Below, piece after piece: positions 1 through 9,226 of a stretch of DNA of 64,000 nt. How positions within the stretch are numbered: position 1 is the stretch's first letter; each line of letters starts with the position of its first letter. The position numbers and the translations under genes were made by a program. The DNA lies in NCBI GenBank assembly GCA_030706735.1, contig JAUZNZ010000017.1, forward strand, positions 45,335 to 109,334, written 5' to 3'. This stretch comes from Bacteroidota bacterium (lineage in GTDB: Bacteria > Bacteroidota > Bacteroidia > Chitinophagales > Chitinophagaceae). The notes under the pieces were generated by a model, which did no database searches, was not told where the DNA came from, and saw only the letters and a program-made list of their open reading frames with translations.

Positions 1-111
1 GGATTTCAACTCTACGAATGATCGTCCAACCGTATAAACAGGGAATTTTTCGGCATATGCTGAATACCCCGTCTTAGTTTTTTCGACGTTTATTTTGATC
101 GTAAGTCCCAT
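1..111 (-). CDS. HicB-like antitoxin, N-terminal part (cut by window edge)
   Basis: The reverse strand from an ATG at 111 stays open to the window edge, giving 37 residues that begin MGLTIKINVEKTKTGYSAYA and contain YTVGRSF. This short beta-strand pattern (KINVE, GYSAYAE, PVYTVG, ELK) resembles the N-terminus of HicB-family antitoxins, which carry a partially degraded RNase H fold and neutralise HicA mRNA interferases. A TAnnTTTG promoter element lies just upstream at 128-135. The rest of the gene, including any DNA-binding tail and any hicA partner, is outside the window, so family membership is likely but not proven. Confidence 0.5.
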   Translation of the reverse strand, partial: MGLTIKINVEKTKTGYSAYAEKFPVYTVGRSFVELKS

Positions 112-127
112 TCACTTGATTTCGCTA

Positions 128-135
128 CAAAGGTA
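128..135 (-). promoter_or_regulatory. -7 promoter element for the edge HicB-like gene
   Basis: The reverse strand reads TACCTTTG, matching the Bacteroidota -7 consensus TAnnTTTG, 16 bases before the ATG at 111. No clear TTTG -33 element is seen at the expected distance, so the call rests on the -7 box and its position. Confidence 0.45.
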
Positions 136-216
136 ATACTTATATAAACTTTTTTGCCCGAAGATCTGCACATCCGATAGTAATGATTCCTTAACATACT
201 AAGTGCGGGGCTTTGC

Positions 217-224
217 TAACTTTG
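217..224 (+). promoter_or_regulatory. -7 promoter element for the ECF sigma operon
   Basis: TAACTTTG matches TAnnTTTG and lies 19 bases before the sigma-factor ATG at 244. It faces away from the HicB-like gene, so 112-243 is a divergent promoter region. No convincing -33 element was found. Confidence 0.45.
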
Positions 225-243
225 TATGTAAAGTTGGTTAAGC

Positions 244-837
244 ATGTATGTAGTGAGGCATTGTGATGAGAAATCGCTACTGATCAGCGTAGCGCAGGGC
301 GACGAGGCGGCGTTCGAAGTCCTGTTCAACCAATACAAGAACAAGATCCTTTTCTTCACGCGGAAGTTCCTGCGGTCTGAATCCAAAGCAGAAGATGCCC
401 TGCAGGAAATATTTTTAAAGGTTTGGACCTGCCGCCAACAGCTACCGGAGATCAGAAACTTCAAGACCTGGCTCAACACGATAACGCGTAACTACCTGTT
501 CAATGCGCTTCGCCGGCTCGCCCTGGAAGAAGCATTTATTAAAGAATTGTCAACCAATCCGGGGGACCAACGCGATATTATCGGCGATCTGACCGCCAAT
601 GAATTACAACTGGCTTTGCAAAGCGCCGTGGCCAACCTTAGTCCTCAACAGAAGCGGATATTCCAACTAAGCCGTGTTGAAGGATTAAAACACGAACAGA
701 TCGCGGAAAGGCTCGCCATCTCCAGGGAGACGGTCAAAAAGCATATGACCGATGCGCTTTGCAGGATCCGCGCTCAGATGAAGACCCACGAAAGTCTCGT
801 ACATCTCAGCGTCCTGCTCCTGTCTGTTAACTTATAA
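244..837 (+). CDS. ECF-type RNA polymerase sigma factor
   Basis: A 197-residue sigma-70 family protein of ECF size. Region 2 is at about residues 24-90 (FTRKFLRSESKAEDALQEIF, with the DALQEIFLKVW helix). Region 4 is at about 130-180 (LSPQQKRIFQLSRVEGLKHE, then QIAERLAISRETVKKH as the -35-binding helix-turn-helix). There is no large extracytoplasmic or region 1.1 domain. The FecR-type anti-sigma gene follows after 52 bases, then a SusC receptor with an N-terminal signalling domain. This is the usual Bacteroidota trans-envelope arrangement, in which substrate at the outer membrane releases the sigma factor to transcribe the uptake genes. The ATG at 244 sits just behind the TAACTTTG element. Confidence 0.92.
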   Translation: MYVVRHCDEKSLLISVAQGDEAAFEVLFNQYKNKILFFTRKFLRSESKAEDALQEIFLKVWTCRQQLPEIRNFKTWLNTITRNYLFNALRRLALEEAFIKELSTNPGDQRDIIGDLTANELQLALQSAVANLSPQQKRIFQLSRVEGLKHEQIAERLAISRETVKKHMTDALCRIRAQMKTHESLVHLSVLLLSVNL

Positions 838-889
838 AAAAATCTTTTTTTTCTCTACCTCTCTTTTCCCTGCCGCGTGTCTTGATCAT

Positions 890-2128
890 ATGGACGCGTC
901 ATTTTCCCGGTTAACCTATCTCGTGCATTCTTATGCGATCGCCAGGGAAACCCCCGCCGAGAGGCAGGAGTTGATGGAATTGATCAGGATACCCTCCCGC
1001 GAACTGGAGATCAAAGCATTGTTGGACGCGTTGTTGGATGAGTTGTTGGACGCCGAAATGGCGTTGCCGGAGCCGTGGCAGTCAGACTATACGCTAAGCG
1101 ATCAAAAATCCGCCGGAATCCTGCGTAATATTTTCAACGATGTCCCGCAATTACCGGGACGGGGGGAATCGAGGCAAGGCGGATCGGGAAAACGCGGCCT
1201 GGGAAGATGGGCCTGGCGAGCCGCCTCCGTCCTGCTCCTTATCGCATCGGGGTTGGGCGGTTACCGGGTACTATCGGTGCATCGGCCGCCGCGTATTGCG
1301 GACCGGCAGATAACGCATTCGACCGACGCGGTACCTGGCGGGAACAAGGCGGTGCTGATCCTTGCCAACGGTTCGAAGATCGTTCTCGACAGCGTACGGT
1401 CAGGGAAGCTGGCCCAACAGGGCGGGATCAATGTGATCAAGATCGAGAGCGGCCGGATTGCCTATTCGGGGTCGAACGAGGATCCAACAGAAATCGTTTA
1501 CAACACGCTGGCGACGCCAAATGGGGGTCAGTACCAGCTGACCCTTCCCGACGGCTCGAGGGTATGGTTGAATGCCGCCTCATCGATCAGGTATCCCACG
1601 GCCTTCCGGGGAGCGGAAAGAGAGGTAGCCATCACCGGCGAAGTCTATTTCGAAGTGATCGGGAATGCGAAAATGCCCTTTGTCGTCGAAGCCGGTCCAA
1701 CAAGGACTACGGTGTTAGGCACGCGCTTCAATGTCAAAGCCTATGCGGATGAACGGTCGGTGGTCACTACCCTACTGGAAGGAGCTGTAAGGGTCTCGTC
1801 GGGCGGCGACGAGCGGACATTACGTCCCGGGCAGCAAGCCGTGCTTGACGAGGCCAGCCGACTGATGACCGTCCGGGAGGCCGATACGTACCAGGCCATC
1901 GCCTGGAAAAACGGACAATTCGATTTCGATCAAACGGATATCCCGACCATCATGCGCCAGATCAGCCGGTGGTACGATGTAGATGTCAGTTACCGGTCGG
2001 ACTACGCGGGAATAAAATTCGGAGGAGGAATCAGTCGTCAATTGAACCTATCCCTTGTACTCCGGTTGCTCGACAAGAACGGAGTGCATACCAAATTGGA
2101 AGACAGGAACCTTATTGTTTTACCTTAA
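890..2128 (+). CDS. FecR-family anti-sigma factor
   Basis: A 412-residue inner-membrane regulator. A cytoplasmic sigma-binding part (about 1-105, with LIRIPSRELEIKALLDALLD) precedes one membrane segment (about 108-125, AASVLLLIASGLGGYRVL). The periplasmic FecR domain follows at about 200-300 (TPNGGQYQLTLPDGSRVWLN, ITGEVYFEV, TRFNVKAYADE), and a C-terminal DUF4974-like domain at about 335-410 (QTDIPTIMRQISRWYDVDV). The periplasmic part is expected to contact the STN domain of the next gene, SusC, and pass the substrate signal to the upstream sigma factor. It lies 12 bases before susC and is probably co-transcribed. Confidence 0.93.
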   Translation: MDASFSRLTYLVHSYAIARETPAERQELMELIRIPSRELEIKALLDALLDELLDAEMALPEPWQSDYTLSDQKSAGILRNIFNDVPQLPGRGESRQGGSGKRGLGRWAWRAASVLLLIASGLGGYRVLSVHRPPRIADRQITHSTDAVPGGNKAVLILANGSKIVLDSVRSGKLAQQGGINVIKIESGRIAYSGSNEDPTEIVYNTLATPNGGQYQLTLPDGSRVWLNAASSIRYPTAFRGAEREVAITGEVYFEVIGNAKMPFVVEAGPTRTTVLGTRFNVKAYADERSVVTTLLEGAVRVSSGGDERTLRPGQQAVLDEASRLMTVREADTYQAIAWKNGQFDFDQTDIPTIMRQISRWYDVDVSYRSDYAGIKFGGGISRQLNLSLVLRLLDKNGVHTKLEDRNLIVLP

Positions 2129-2140
2129 ATCTTTGGTGTT

Positions 2141-5100
2141 ATGTCCAAGGCTCTTTGTTGCCGGATGTCGGAAAGACAAACGGCGATAACCAACACTTTG
2201 CGCCCACTCAAGCTAACTGCGCTCATCCTTTTCGTCACCTGCCTCAAGGCAAGTGCCATCCGATCGACGAATACCGTCACTATTTCAGCCAGGAATGTGC
2301 CCATCCAAAAGATCTTCAAAGAGATATTTCGGCAAACGGGCGTGTCGGTACTGTATAACGAGGAGTTATTCGAACATTTCGCTCCGGTCAGCATCCATGT
2401 AAAGGATGCCCCCATCCAGAAAGTGCTGGATGAGTGTCTCCGGAACCAACCCTTTGCCTATTCGATCGAGGACAATACGATCTCCATTTTCAAGACCGAC
2501 ATCCCGAGGCAGCCGTCAGAGACTATTCGGGGGCATGTCACGGACACCCTGGGCAAACCGCTTGCGCGCGCATCGGTCATCATAAAAGGGACCCGAAAGG
2601 GTACCAATACAGACGCCAACGGTGACTTTGTGTTAAAGGACGCCGGCGACAAGGTGAGGCTTCTCATATCTTATACGGGATACGCGACGCAGGAGGTGGT
2701 GGTCGATGGCCAGTCACCGGTGAACGTGCAATTACGGGAGGAGATCAGTGCCATGAACAATGCGGTCGTCACGGCCCTTGGCATTGAGCGTGCGTCAAAA
2801 AGCCTCGGTTACAGCACCCAGCGCGTAAAAGGCGAAGAATTCGAGAATACCAAGGACCTCAACCTGGCGAATGCGATGATCGGAAAGGTGGCGGGTCTCG
2901 AGATCAATGCGTCGACGGAAATGTTCATTTCTTCCGATATCAAGTTAAGGGGCGTCACGCCCCTGATCGTGGTGGACGGATCGCCGGTCAATACGACCAC
3001 CTGGGATCTCAATTATAACGACATCGAGACCATCGACGTCCTGAAGGGACCGACGGCCGCGGCACTATATGGCTCTTCCGGCGTCAATGGCGCGATCGTC
3101 ATCAGTTTAAAAAAAGGGAGGTCAAACAAGACGACCGTGGAATTCATCTCCACCAATATGGTACAGCCCAGCCTTCTATCCTCCCCAAAAGTTCAGACCG
3201 AGTATGGCTCGGGCGCGGGCGGGCAATATCAATATCAGAATGGAAGCGGGACGGCCCTTGAAGGCGGCGGGTTTACCTGGGGCCCCAAACTGGACGGGCG
3301 GCCCATTGTGCAATGGGATAGTCCAATCGATCCCAATACCGGCCAGCGGACCCCCATACCCTGGATCAACCATGGCGGTGCGAAAGGGAACCTGGTCAAA
3401 TTTCTGCAGACAGGCCGCATGACGACCAATAACCTGAATTTCGAAGCGGGGAATGATCGGGGGAGCTATCGGATCTCCCTGACCCAGGCCTACCAGAAAG
3501 GGATCGTTCCGAATACTTCCCTGAACCTGTATGGGTTCAGCGTGGGGGGAAGATATCAATTCTCGAATTATTTCGATGTGAATACCTCGCTGAACTACTC
3601 CAAACAGTATTCGCCGAACTACAGGATACCCGCCTATGGCGCCAATGATTACATCTATAGTCTCTCCTTCTGGCTGGGCAACGATATCGATCTGAATGAC
3701 GCCAGGAACTATTGGGCGCCGGGCGCCGTGGGGACACAACAGCGGTTCGCACAGACGGGATATTACAACAATCCCTATTTCCTCGCCTACCAGAACCTGC
3801 ATACCAACGATAAAGACGTGCTATACGGGCAGATCTCGGGCAATCTGACCTTTATCCCCAACGAGTTGACCCTGAAGGTACGGGTGGGCGCCAATACGAA
3901 CACCAATACGCAGACGCAGGATGTGCCGGTCGGCATGACCGGAACGCCGCTGGGCAATTTCATCCTGACGGACACGCGCAACTTTACGATCGACAACGAT
4001 GCGATCCTTTCCTATAACAAGAAAATATCGGAAAATTTTTCGATCGGGGCCATCGGAGGCGCGTCGTATTTCTATACGAAGCAGGCGGTAAACAACATGA
4101 GCACGGGCGGACTGGTCATTCCCCTGTTCTATAATATGTCCAATTCCCTGAACCCGGCAACGGCCGTCAATAGCTTGTCAGAGAGCCAGAAAAAAAGCGT
4201 CTTTGCCAATATTGACCTGAAATTCTGGAAACCTCTCTACTTATCGCTTACCGGCAGGAACGACTGGGTCTCTACCCTTCCGGTCGTCAACAATTCCTAT
4301 TTCTATCCTTCGGCGTCCTTGTCCTTTGTGATCTCGGATTTGCTGAGACTGCCCGCAGGGATCAGCTTTCTTAAGATCCGATCCTCTGTCGCCCAGGTCA
4401 ATACCGGCAATACCGGCAGCAACTATGGACAGGTCCAAACCTACCCGGTCGGCGTCTATAACAATATGCCCACCATGCAGGTTTCGAGATCGCTGATACC
4501 CGGCAACCTGTTGCCCTCCTCCAGCAAGACCTACGAGTTCGGTGGAAATATCGCCTTCTTCCAGAACAGATTAAGCCTTGATGCGACGTATTTCAACCGT
4601 CTCGATTACAACAATATCATCTTAGAGAGCGTGTCGGAAGCCAGCGGCTACAATACGGTTACAGCCAATGGGCGGCGATACGACACCAGGGGTTGGGAAC
4701 TGGCCCTCCATGTCCTCCCTCTCAAGACGAATGACATCCGCTGGGATGCCGACATCAATTTCTACTCGGGTCACAAATACCTTGAGTCACTGGAAAAGGG
4801 ACTCACGCAGGATGGATATATCAAACTGGGATCGCGCGTCGATCAGATCTACATGTATCCATGGCTGAAGAATCCGCAGGGTGAACTTATTCTCAATGCG
4901 GGCACCGGCCTTCCGCAACAGGATGCCTATATGCGATATACGGGCCACTATGACCCTGATTTCATGATCGGCATTCAGAACCATTTCCGTTACAAGAACC
5001 TGACCTTAAGCTTCTCTTTCGACGCCAGGAAAGGGGGCATGTATTTCTCGATCCTGCCGAGGATGGTCCGTGCCGGCACCAGCCCGGACTATGATCATAA

Positions 5101-5545
5101 GGCAAGGGAAGATGCGGCCAACGGACTGAGCAATTATGTCGGCAAGGGCGTCGTGGTCGCGAGCGGCAGCGTGCAGTATGACGGATTAGGCAATATCACC
5201 GGCGATACGCGGAAATATTCAGCGAATACCACGGCGACGAGCTATGAAAGCTGGGAAAAGTCGATCGGGAATATGTCCGGTAACCGGGCGGAGAGCTTTC
5301 TCCATGCGGACTATGTCAAGTTACGCGAAGCGTCGCTGGCCTGGGAGATACCGCGAAAAATATTCGGCAGATTGCCGGTCGTCTCCGGGGAATTATCCCT
5401 GTTCGGAAGCAACCTGTTATTGTTTACCAGGAAGTCTTCCCTTGGCGACGATCCCAGCTGGCTGATCGGGGAAGGCACGGTGGACAGTGATCTGAAGTCT
5501 CCCACCGCAAGATCTTTTGGTTGCCAGTTAAAATTGAAGTTCTGA
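2141..5545 (+). CDS. SusC/RagA-type TonB-dependent outer-membrane transporter with STN domain
   Basis: A 1134-residue TonB-dependent transporter. In order: signal peptide (about 22-40, LTALILFVTCLKASA); secretin/TonB N-terminal (STN) signalling domain (about 45-118, ISARNVPIQKIFKEIFRQTG); carboxypeptidase-regulatory-like domain (about 128-200, GHVTDTLGKPLARASVIIKG); plug (about 220-330, with IETIDVLKGPTAAALYGSSG); then a long beta-barrel ending in LKLKF. The STN domain marks it as a signalling receptor for the upstream FecR and sigma factor. SusD follows after 6 bases. The substrate cannot be read from the sequence; no glycosidase, protease or sulfatase is nearby. A second ATG at 2165 (MSERQTAIT) is an alternative start. 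Confidence 0.95.
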   Translation: MSKALCCRMSERQTAITNTLRPLKLTALILFVTCLKASAIRSTNTVTISARNVPIQKIFKEIFRQTGVSVLYNEELFEHFAPVSIHVKDAPIQKVLDECLRNQPFAYSIEDNTISIFKTDIPRQPSETIRGHVTDTLGKPLARASVIIKGTRKGTNTDANGDFVLKDAGDKVRLLISYTGYATQEVVVDGQSPVNVQLREEISAMNNAVVTALGIERASKSLGYSTQRVKGEEFENTKDLNLANAMIGKVAGLEINASTEMFISSDIKLRGVTPLIVVDGSPVNTTTWDLNYNDIETIDVLKGPTAAALYGSSGVNGAIVISLKKGRSNKTTVEFISTNMVQPSLLSSPKVQTEYGSGAGGQYQYQNGSGTALEGGGFTWGPKLDGRPIVQWDSPIDPNTGQRTPIPWINHGGAKGNLVKFLQTGRMTTNNLNFEAGNDRGSYRISLTQAYQKGIVPNTSLNLYGFSVGGRYQFSNYFDVNTSLNYSKQYSPNYRIPAYGANDYIYSLSFWLGNDIDLNDARNYWAPGAVGTQQRFAQTGYYNNPYFLAYQNLHTNDKDVLYGQISGNLTFIPNELTLKVRVGANTNTNTQTQDVPVGMTGTPLGNFILTDTRNFTIDNDAILSYNKKISENFSIGAIGGASYFYTKQAVNNMSTGGLVIPLFYNMSNSLNPATAVNSLSESQKKSVFANIDLKFWKPLYLSLTGRNDWVSTLPVVNNSYFYPSASLSFVISDLLRLPAGISFLKIRSSVAQVNTGNTGSNYGQVQTYPVGVYNNMPTMQVSRSLIPGNLLPSSSKTYEFGGNIAFFQNRLSLDATYFNRLDYNNIILESVSEASGYNTVTANGRRYDTRGWELALHVLPLKTNDIRWDADINFYSGHKYLESLEKGLTQDGYIKLGSRVDQIYMYPWLKNPQGELILNAGTGLPQQDAYMRYTGHYDPDFMIGIQNHFRYKNLTLSFSFDARKGGMYFSILPRMVRAGTSPDYDHKAREDAANGLSNYVGKGVVVASGSVQYDGLGNITGDTRKYSANTTATSYESWEKSIGNMSGNRAESFLHADYVKLREASLAWEIPRKIFGRLPVVSGELSLFGSNLLLFTRKSSLGDDPSWLIGEGTVDSDLKSPTARSFGCQLKLKF

Positions 5546-5551
5546 TCAAAA

Positions 5552-7039
5552 ATGGATAATATGAAACCTATTCTCTTTTATGCGCTGATCCTTTTCATCG
5601 GCCTGCCGGGTTGCAAGAAAATGGAATATTTCCAGACCAATCCCAACGCCCCGTCGAAGCCGATACCCAGTTCCCTGCTTACGGATCTCGAAAAGAATCT
5701 CTTTCAATTCTCTTCCCTATCGAGCAACGGCACGAATGAGGGGGCCTTTCCTTTTGCCATCGCGTCCGCCCTGCAATACAATGTAGGCTTCAGCAATCAC
5801 TCCATCCTCACCCAATCCTATCAATGGGCGACGAATTCCATGGATGAATACCTGCAGATCAGCGATGCCCAGGCGATGATCGGGGCGGCGGGCGCGAACA
5901 AAAGCTACATTGCCGTGGGCAAGCTGTTTATCGCCATCCAATATTATTCGCTGACGAACAAATTCGGGGATGTTCCCTGTTCGCAGGCTGTGCAGTTAAA
6001 AAATGGGGTCGGCAGCCCGGTGTACGATGCGCAGAAGGTCGTGTACCAAACCATCCTGGCCGACCTCGATACAGCCAATACCCTGCTGGCCCTAAACCAG
6101 GGGGTTCTCGCGGGAGACTTTATTTACAACGGGAACCTGTCGCAATGGCGAAAATTCGTCAATTCCTTTCGTCTCCGGGTTATCCTATCGCTGTCCAATA
6201 AGACGGGCGATGACCTGGCCCCGAAGGCGTTATTTGCCGCCGTCATGAGCAACCCGGCGCAATATCCCGTCTTTACCAGCAATGCGGACAATGCCCGGCA
6301 ATTGACCAGTACCGTGACGCCTACTCCATTCTACAATAACCCGGAATATGTCTATTACGGGTTGGGGAAGTCGTTTGCCGATAGCCTGATCCTTTATAAG
6401 GATCCCCGGATCGTACATTGGGCGAATATCACCAATGCGGCCGCCACGGCAGGCTTATCCATCTATGATTACGATGCGTATGCCGGGTTGCCTGCGGACG
6501 CCTCCAATTCCGTCAATACGGCCAATGCCGTGAAGGCTTCGCCGCCAAACAGCAATTATTTCTCGCAGGCGAATTACGAACCCAATCTCTTTATGGGCTT
6601 TTATGAGGTCAATTTCCTGGCGGCCGAGGGGATCGCCAGGGGATGGTGGACCGGCGCAAACCCGGCCACCTATTATAACCAGGGCATCACTGCCTCGCTT
6701 GCCTTCTACAATATTCCGCAGGATACGATCACCAGGTACCTGGCGGGGCCGCAGGTCGTCTACAATCCGGCGACGGGACTTAATCAGATCCTTTTCCAAC
6801 GCTTCCTCGCAGGAGTGTACAACTCGGGGTACGAGCCTTACTTCACCCAACGCCGGACGGGGTACCCCGCGATGGCGCTGGCAGGTCCGGGCATTCCCGG
6901 GCACCAGGAACCCCTGCGCTGGCAGTATCCCGTCGGGGAATATACGCTCAACGGCGTCCATGTCAAGGCTGCCGTGACCAGTCAATACCCGGGTGGGGAC
7001 CTCATCACCGAGAAGATGTGGGTGCTGATCCCGGAATAA
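5552..7039 (+). CDS. SusD/RagB-family substrate-binding outer-membrane lipoprotein
   Basis: A 495-residue surface lipoprotein that should cap the SusC barrel encoded 6 bases upstream and help capture substrate. The signal peptide ends in a lipobox (FIGLPGCKK, Cys near residue 21). Family signatures include YFQTNPNAPSKP near the mature N-terminus, a helical TPR-like body (SYIAVGKLFIAIQYYSLTNK, FGDVPCSQAV) and the C-terminal GYEPYFTQRRTGYPAM. It matches the SusD-like group called nutrient-binding outer-membrane lipoprotein. The mature N-terminus and length are normal for the family. Confidence 0.93.
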   Translation: MDNMKPILFYALILFIGLPGCKKMEYFQTNPNAPSKPIPSSLLTDLEKNLFQFSSLSSNGTNEGAFPFAIASALQYNVGFSNHSILTQSYQWATNSMDEYLQISDAQAMIGAAGANKSYIAVGKLFIAIQYYSLTNKFGDVPCSQAVQLKNGVGSPVYDAQKVVYQTILADLDTANTLLALNQGVLAGDFIYNGNLSQWRKFVNSFRLRVILSLSNKTGDDLAPKALFAAVMSNPAQYPVFTSNADNARQLTSTVTPTPFYNNPEYVYYGLGKSFADSLILYKDPRIVHWANITNAAATAGLSIYDYDAYAGLPADASNSVNTANAVKASPPNSNYFSQANYEPNLFMGFYEVNFLAAEGIARGWWTGANPATYYNQGITASLAFYNIPQDTITRYLAGPQVVYNPATGLNQILFQRFLAGVYNSGYEPYFTQRRTGYPAMALAGPGIPGHQEPLRWQYPVGEYTLNGVHVKAAVTSQYPGGDLITEKMWVLIPE

Positions 7040-7068
7040 GATACCAGAACCAATTAAATCGCCAAACC

Positions 7069-9105
7069 ATGCGAACTCAAATCGCCATTTGTCTCCTGTT
7101 GATCTTTATGGGATCGGCAAATCCTCTGTTAGCCCATGACATTCCCTGGAAGGTCTCCGAGATCATACCGGGCGGACGGATCGACGCCATCGCCTATGCG
7201 GGAAATCGGGTCGTCATTGCGGGCACGAGGAGTCCCAATCCCGGATGGATCTTTTACAGTACCGATAACGGCGTCAACTGGCAAAAGGGCCAGCAGTTAG
7301 CGTCCTCTGAAAAACGCACGGGCATCACCTGCGTTGCCTGTTCGGCCAACGGGTTATGTTTTGCCCTCAACGAAAGCTCTGAATTGTATCGCTCGACGGA
7401 CTATGGAAAAACCTGGGCGAGGATCGGCAAGGTTTCCACGGGCGTGAACCAGAAAGGCGGCGTGTTATCCTATGGCCTTCTCGTGACCAAACAGGGAACC
7501 TTGTTGATCAGCGATACCAACACCGATGGAGGATATGTATACCGAAGCACCGATGAGGGAAGGTCCTTTACCCGGGTTGGTCCGGTCTCGACGAGGGGGT
7601 TGTATCGCTTTGAAACGGTACGCGATGGGGTCATGGTCAATGGATGGGCGGGCGGCCTCTACAAGAGCGTGGACGATGGCCTGAGCTGGGAGCTATGGAG
7701 TCAAATGGATACCACGGCCCTCTATGCCACGGAATTCATGCGGCCGGAGACGATCGTCCAGGCCAGCGAGTCCGGGTATATCTTCACGGCCGACCAGGAT
7801 AAGAAGGAAAAATTTACGACCCTGCAGCAGCCGGGCGGAGCAGCGGATGATTTTGCGTATATCGGATATAATACGCTGATCTATTCGACCTATACCGGAT
7901 CGAAGAGCGTTTTTATCTCCTATGACAGGGGAAAGTCCTGGGTCGATGAGGGACCGGTCCCGACGGGCGTTGCCGGGGACTGGCTGGACCATGTGATCCC
8001 GATGGAACTAGGGGATTCCGTGATCGCCATCGGCGGAACGAACAAGGGTTTTATCGTACGCGCGGCGTTTGCGCGTTCCAGCTTATATGCCAAAACATTC
8101 GACAGTAAGAAGTATGCCTATAATGAGACCTTCAGGCAGGATCTTGGGAAGGGGCTCGTCGGCAGTCTTTTCGATCCAAAAGAACTGGATGAGGGAGAAG
8201 ATGTCCTGATCGATGGAAAGTATGCCTATGTCCCGTGCAGGGGGAGCAATAACCTGGCCGTGATCGATATTTCCGACCCGGCAAACCCTTTGCTGGCCTC
8301 GAGCTTCCGCGATCCGGAATTGATCGACGCCATGGGCGTCGCCAAACATGGAAATTATCTTTACCTGGTATCATTCTCCAACCACAAGTGTCTTGTGCTC
8401 GACGCGAAGGATCCGGGGAGGCTTAAAAAACTGTTTGCCTTTACCGTCGGCACCGAAGGCCCCACCCCGGACCGCTTGAGGAAGGTTGTTTACCAGGACG
8501 GGTATCTCTACTTTACCCATAGCAGCGAAGGAAAACTATATATCGCCGATGCGCATGACCCGGCCCGCCCAACGCTCATCAGCGACGTCAAAACGGGTGA
8601 TGGGGCTTTCGCTGTTTTTGTGAGGGGAAAATATGCCTATGTGGGCGGGTGTTTCCCGGGCAGTTCGTTAAAGGTGATCGACGTGTCGGACAAAAAAAAT
8701 CCGAGGGTGGTATCTACACTGGCCGACTCGGCACGTTATGGGTGCACGTGCAGCTTCCAATCCGAGGGTAACCGGCTTATAGCCATTGCCTATTCTTCCA
8801 ATTCACTCACCGTTTATGATATTTCGGACCCTTCGAGACCGCGGGAAGAAGGATTTATCCAATCGGATCAACTATATGGACCCAACCGTCTGGCGTTGAT
8901 CGGAAAGAAGGCGTATATGATCAATTCCATCAACGATTGTCTTGTCGAGCTGGATCTTTCCTCTCCTGCCAAACCGGCCATTGACTGGGTCGTGCCATCC
9001 TGGAAGCTGAAAAAAGTGTATGGGATGACGGCCAAAGACGGTTTGTTGTATATGGTCGGACGAGATTCGAGATATTTTTTGGTGATCGATCCGGCGAGGT
9101 ATTGA
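7069..9105 (+). CDS. Secreted Asp-box / LVIVD double beta-propeller protein
   Basis: From the ATG at 7069 the protein has a clean signal peptide (MRTQIAICLLLIFMGSANPL) and 678 residues; an in-frame ATG 51 bases upstream overlaps susD and is less likely. The first half carries sialidase-type Asp boxes (YRSTDYGKTW, YRSTDEGRSF, YKSVDDGLSW, SYDRGKSW), a propeller fold of the BNR/sortilin kind. The second half has about six LVIVD repeats (LAVIDISDPANPLL, LKVIDVSDKKNPRV, LTVYDISDPSRPRE), also propeller-forming. Its position directly behind SusC/SusD suggests a secreted or surface accessory of this uptake system. No catalytic sialidase residues could be confirmed, so a binding or scaffold role is as likely as an enzymatic one. 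Confidence 0.85.
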   Translation: MRTQIAICLLLIFMGSANPLLAHDIPWKVSEIIPGGRIDAIAYAGNRVVIAGTRSPNPGWIFYSTDNGVNWQKGQQLASSEKRTGITCVACSANGLCFALNESSELYRSTDYGKTWARIGKVSTGVNQKGGVLSYGLLVTKQGTLLISDTNTDGGYVYRSTDEGRSFTRVGPVSTRGLYRFETVRDGVMVNGWAGGLYKSVDDGLSWELWSQMDTTALYATEFMRPETIVQASESGYIFTADQDKKEKFTTLQQPGGAADDFAYIGYNTLIYSTYTGSKSVFISYDRGKSWVDEGPVPTGVAGDWLDHVIPMELGDSVIAIGGTNKGFIVRAAFARSSLYAKTFDSKKYAYNETFRQDLGKGLVGSLFDPKELDEGEDVLIDGKYAYVPCRGSNNLAVIDISDPANPLLASSFRDPELIDAMGVAKHGNYLYLVSFSNHKCLVLDAKDPGRLKKLFAFTVGTEGPTPDRLRKVVYQDGYLYFTHSSEGKLYIADAHDPARPTLISDVKTGDGAFAVFVRGKYAYVGGCFPGSSLKVIDVSDKKNPRVVSTLADSARYGCTCSFQSEGNRLIAIAYSSNSLTVYDISDPSRPREEGFIQSDQLYGPNRLALIGKKAYMINSINDCLVELDLSSPAKPAIDWVVPSWKLKKVYGMTAKDGLLYMVGRDSRYFLVIDPARY

Positions 9106-9226
9106 ATGCATCCGGCACATAGTGTAGAACTAATTGCCCAGCGTATAATTAGGTAGTAACTCTTATTGCCTCGTTTAGGTGTGGCTCGCCATTTGAGTGA
9201 GACAAGGGGAATCGACACCCGGCAAT

